A DNA stretch of 7,189 nt. It comes from GCA-2726245 sp035513655. GTDB taxonomy: Bacteria; Planctomycetota; Planctomycetia; Pirellulales; Pirellulaceae. Positions 6,064-7,189 of the stretch are shown in pieces (the first letter of the stretch is position 1; each line of letters opens with the position of its first letter). The notes beneath the pieces are model-generated. The model was not told the DNA's origin. It worked only from the letters and a program-made list of their open reading frames with translations, and ran no database searches. The translations under genes were made by a program, and so were the position numbers. Location of the stretch: the NCBI GenBank assembly GCA_035513655.1, contig DATKBV010000572.1, positions 1 through 7,189 of the forward strand, given 5' to 3'.

Positions 6064-6087
6064 CGAACCAAGATTTCAACCCGCCGC
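5836..6087 (+). repeat. Long direct repeat, copy A
   Basis: This 252-bp copy matches 6938-7189 without gaps, with 24 mismatches by manual count (about 90.5% identity). It covers the malectin C-terminus, the stop codon and 24 bp of the downstream flank, ending AAGATTTCAACCCGCCGC. Confidence 0.9.
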
Positions 6088-6211
6088 GGGTCGTAAACAT
6101 GTTCGATTCTATAAAGGTTCCTGACATATTTTCAAATTGCGTTTCGACACTTTCCGCTGGCGAGTAAATCGGATAAAGTAAGGCTGCACGCAACAGCGGA
6201 GGGTTCATAAC
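6064..6211 (+). promoter_or_regulatory. Antitoxin leader region
   Basis: This 148-bp gap should hold the promoter of the antitoxin gene. TATAAA at 6110-6115 and GATAAA at 6172-6177 are possible -10 elements, but neither has a convincing -35 at 16-18 bp. The first 24 bp belong to the long direct repeat. No operator palindrome is clear. Confidence 0.3.
6198..6203 (+). promoter_or_regulatory. Antitoxin ribosome binding site
   Basis: GGAGGG lies 8 nt before the ATG at 6212, a strong match that supports this small gene being real and translated. Confidence 0.75.
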
Positions 6212-6454
6212 ATGCAAAGCGCGACGGCAACATTCCGAAATGGTCGAGTGGAGTTGACGGAATCGGTGGATTGGCCCGACGGGACGCGGGTTGAAGTGAC
6301 GCCGTTGGGCGCGCCAGACCGTCGGCGACTCGACGTCCCACCGCCGATGACCCGATGGCCGGACGGATTCTTTGACGGACTACGCGCACAATGGGGCGAG
6401 GAACCGTTCGATCGGCCGCCACAGGGAGAGTTCGAAGTGCGTGAGGACTGGTAA
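6212..6454 (+). CDS. VapB-like antitoxin of a PIN-toxin module
   Basis: The 80-residue product opens with ATATFRNGRVELTESVDWPD and GTRVEV, the short beta-rich N-terminal DNA-binding type shared by small antitoxins that precede PIN-domain toxins in planctomycetes and cyanobacteria. The rest is Pro/Trp-rich and acidic, ending RPPQGEFEVREDW, which would be the toxin-wrapping tail. The start is fixed by GGAGGG at 6198-6203. Its stop overlaps the next ATG by one base (TAATG), the usual translational coupling of such modules. The antitoxin should neutralise an endoribonuclease and repress its own promoter. The toxin beside it is truncated, so this gene is effectively an orphan. It appears intact, with no stop or frameshift. 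The assignment rests on sequence pattern and gene order; the exact subfamily is not certain. Confidence 0.8.
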   Translation: MQSATATFRNGRVELTESVDWPDGTRVEVTPLGAPDRRRLDVPPPMTRWPDGFFDGLRAQWGEEPFDRPPQGEFEVREDW

Positions 6455-6543
6455 TGGCATGGCTCCCAGATACCAATGTTTGGATTCACGAATTCGCTCG
6501 TGTTCCGAACTTACAGATTGAGGATTGGTCGAATCCGAAGTAA
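6454..6543 (+). pseudogene. PIN-domain (VapC-like) toxin, truncated after the N-terminus
   Basis: The frame starting at the ATG overlapping the antitoxin stop reads MAWLPDTNVWIHEF, the canonical first strand of PIN-domain ribonucleases with the first metal-binding Asp (Asp-6) in DTN. PIN toxins are about 130 residues and need three or four acidic residues spread along the chain. Here only 29 codons remain before TAA at 6541-6543, and after about codon 12-15 the sequence no longer looks like a PIN domain. From about 6536 the DNA in another frame encodes the tail of a PQQ/malectin protein, so the join lies between about 6490 and 6535. No catalytic activity is expected. Confidence 0.82.
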
Positions 6544-7165
6544 CACAATGGTTCGTGGAGCCTTTTCCGGATTCTTCCGCAACGGCTTTACCGGATACTA
6601 CGATCTTTACTCTGACAGTGGCGTCAGCCACTTTGCCGGCCAGCGAATGGGCTGTTGGGTCAATGCGATTCCCGGCAACGGGTTGTTGATGATCCCTGAA
6701 GCGAGTGCGGGTTGCGTCTATCAATTCTCGATCGAAGCAACCGTGGAGTATACATTTGACATCAATCCGACGTTGGCCAGCGGAGGCGGGTACTACAACT
6801 ACAACAGCGAAGCCGTCCAGATCGAAAATGCCAACACGCCTTGGGTGCTGAGCAGCGGCGCGCGAAGACTGACGCGGTGCGAGCTTACATTGCTCGGCGA
6901 GAATGACAAGCCAGCCACGTATGCCGTGAAACTGCATTTTGCTCAGATCGAAGAGTGCGGCCCTGGCGAGGCGATGTTCGACATAAAGCTGCCAGGCGAT
7001 ACGGTCGCCGAGAAGGTCGATGTTGTCCGCGAGGCGGGCGCGACGAGTCGCGCCATCGTCCGCACGTTCAATAACATCGCGGTCGATAAGAACCTCGTCC
7101 TCGAACTCGTTTCACAGGGAGAAACGTTGCCAACCATTTCCGCGATCGAGGTGATGCGTAAGTAG
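6536..7165 (+). pseudogene. 3' end of a PQQ-propeller/malectin protein gene (copy B)
   Basis: The frame beginning near 6536 encodes RSNTMVRGAFSGFFRNGFTG, then YYDLYSDSGV, HFAGQRMGCWVNAIP and MIPEASAGC. This is the recognisable C-terminal closure of the PQQ-like beta-propeller in planctomycete proteins often annotated as BamB-like. The second part, from about FDINPTLASGGG, is a malectin-type domain: ANTPWVLSS, RCELTLLGENDKPATYAVKL, AMFDIKLPG and ISAIEVMRK, with TAG at 7163-7165. The two parts are joined directly (CVYQFSIEATVEYTFDIN). The linker normally found between propeller end and malectin seems shortened, which is an inference from memory of the family. The open frame could begin at ATG 6476 inside the broken toxin, without a ribosome binding site. 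Full-length relatives are secreted and far longer, and no signal peptide remains, so this is most likely a gene-end fragment. Confidence 0.75.
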
Positions 7166-7189
7166 CGACCCAAGATTTCAACCCGCCGC
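6938..7189 (+). repeat. Long direct repeat, copy B (runs off the window)
   Basis: This is the partner of 5836-6087 at a constant offset of 1102 bp. Similarity is still perfect in the last 18 bp before the window ends, so the repeat probably continues beyond 7189. Its left boundary is where copy A was truncated, because copy B continues upstream into more malectin and propeller sequence. Confidence 0.9.

Noticed and set aside
6132..6937. Minus-strand open frames of 94-185 codons across the antitoxin and copy B
   Set aside because: They are shadows of the plus-strand antitoxin and PQQ/malectin sequences, with no start signals or recognisable motifs.

Overview
The window looks like a piece of a planctomycete chromosome, most likely a Pirellulales-type lineage. 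The grounds are family resemblance: a sulfatase remnant, a zinc-ribbon/single-TM protein with a long acidic Pro/Ala-rich linker, and the C-terminal tail of the large PQQ-propeller proteins fused to malectin domains that are common in that phylum. GC content is moderately high and the intergenic spaces hold several hairpin-type repeats. No rRNA, tRNA or CRISPR array is visible.

Left flank (1-463): a decayed sulfatase fragment on the minus strand (about 113-311), frameshifted and cut at its upstream end by a small repeat cluster (303-442). The cluster holds two 41-bp tandem copies, an inverted partner of their core, and a 9-bp inverted repeat at its edges.

Minus-strand operon (4380 down to 464): three tightly spaced genes with 21- and 23-nt gaps, each with a good Shine-Dalgarno sequence. 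In transcription order they are a membrane-anchored zinc-ribbon protein with a probable C-terminal beta-barrel domain, an unrecognised soluble 364-aa protein, and a secreted right-handed beta-helix protein. A 266-bp divergent intergenic region separates the operon from a plus-strand gene (4647-5480) for a membrane-anchored coiled-coil protein ending in HEAT repeats. For both outward-facing genes the ribosome binding site supports an internal ATG, not the longest ORF.

Right part (5481-7189): a mobile or recombining zone. It contains a perfect 22-bp inverted repeat, a REP-like hairpin, a 75-bp element with 13-bp terminal inverted repeats, and then a truncated malectin fragment (copy A). Next comes an intact VapB-like antitoxin gene whose 1-nt-overlapping PIN toxin partner is cut after about a dozen recognisable codons. 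The toxin runs into the 3' end of a PQQ/malectin gene (copy B). Copies A and B form a gapless direct repeat of at least 252 bp (24 mismatches, about 90.5% identity by manual count), 1102 bp apart and flanking the broken toxin-antitoxin module. The left operon and HEAT gene look like ordinary envelope-associated genes of unknown role; the right part looks like a graveyard built by recombination between repeated gene ends.
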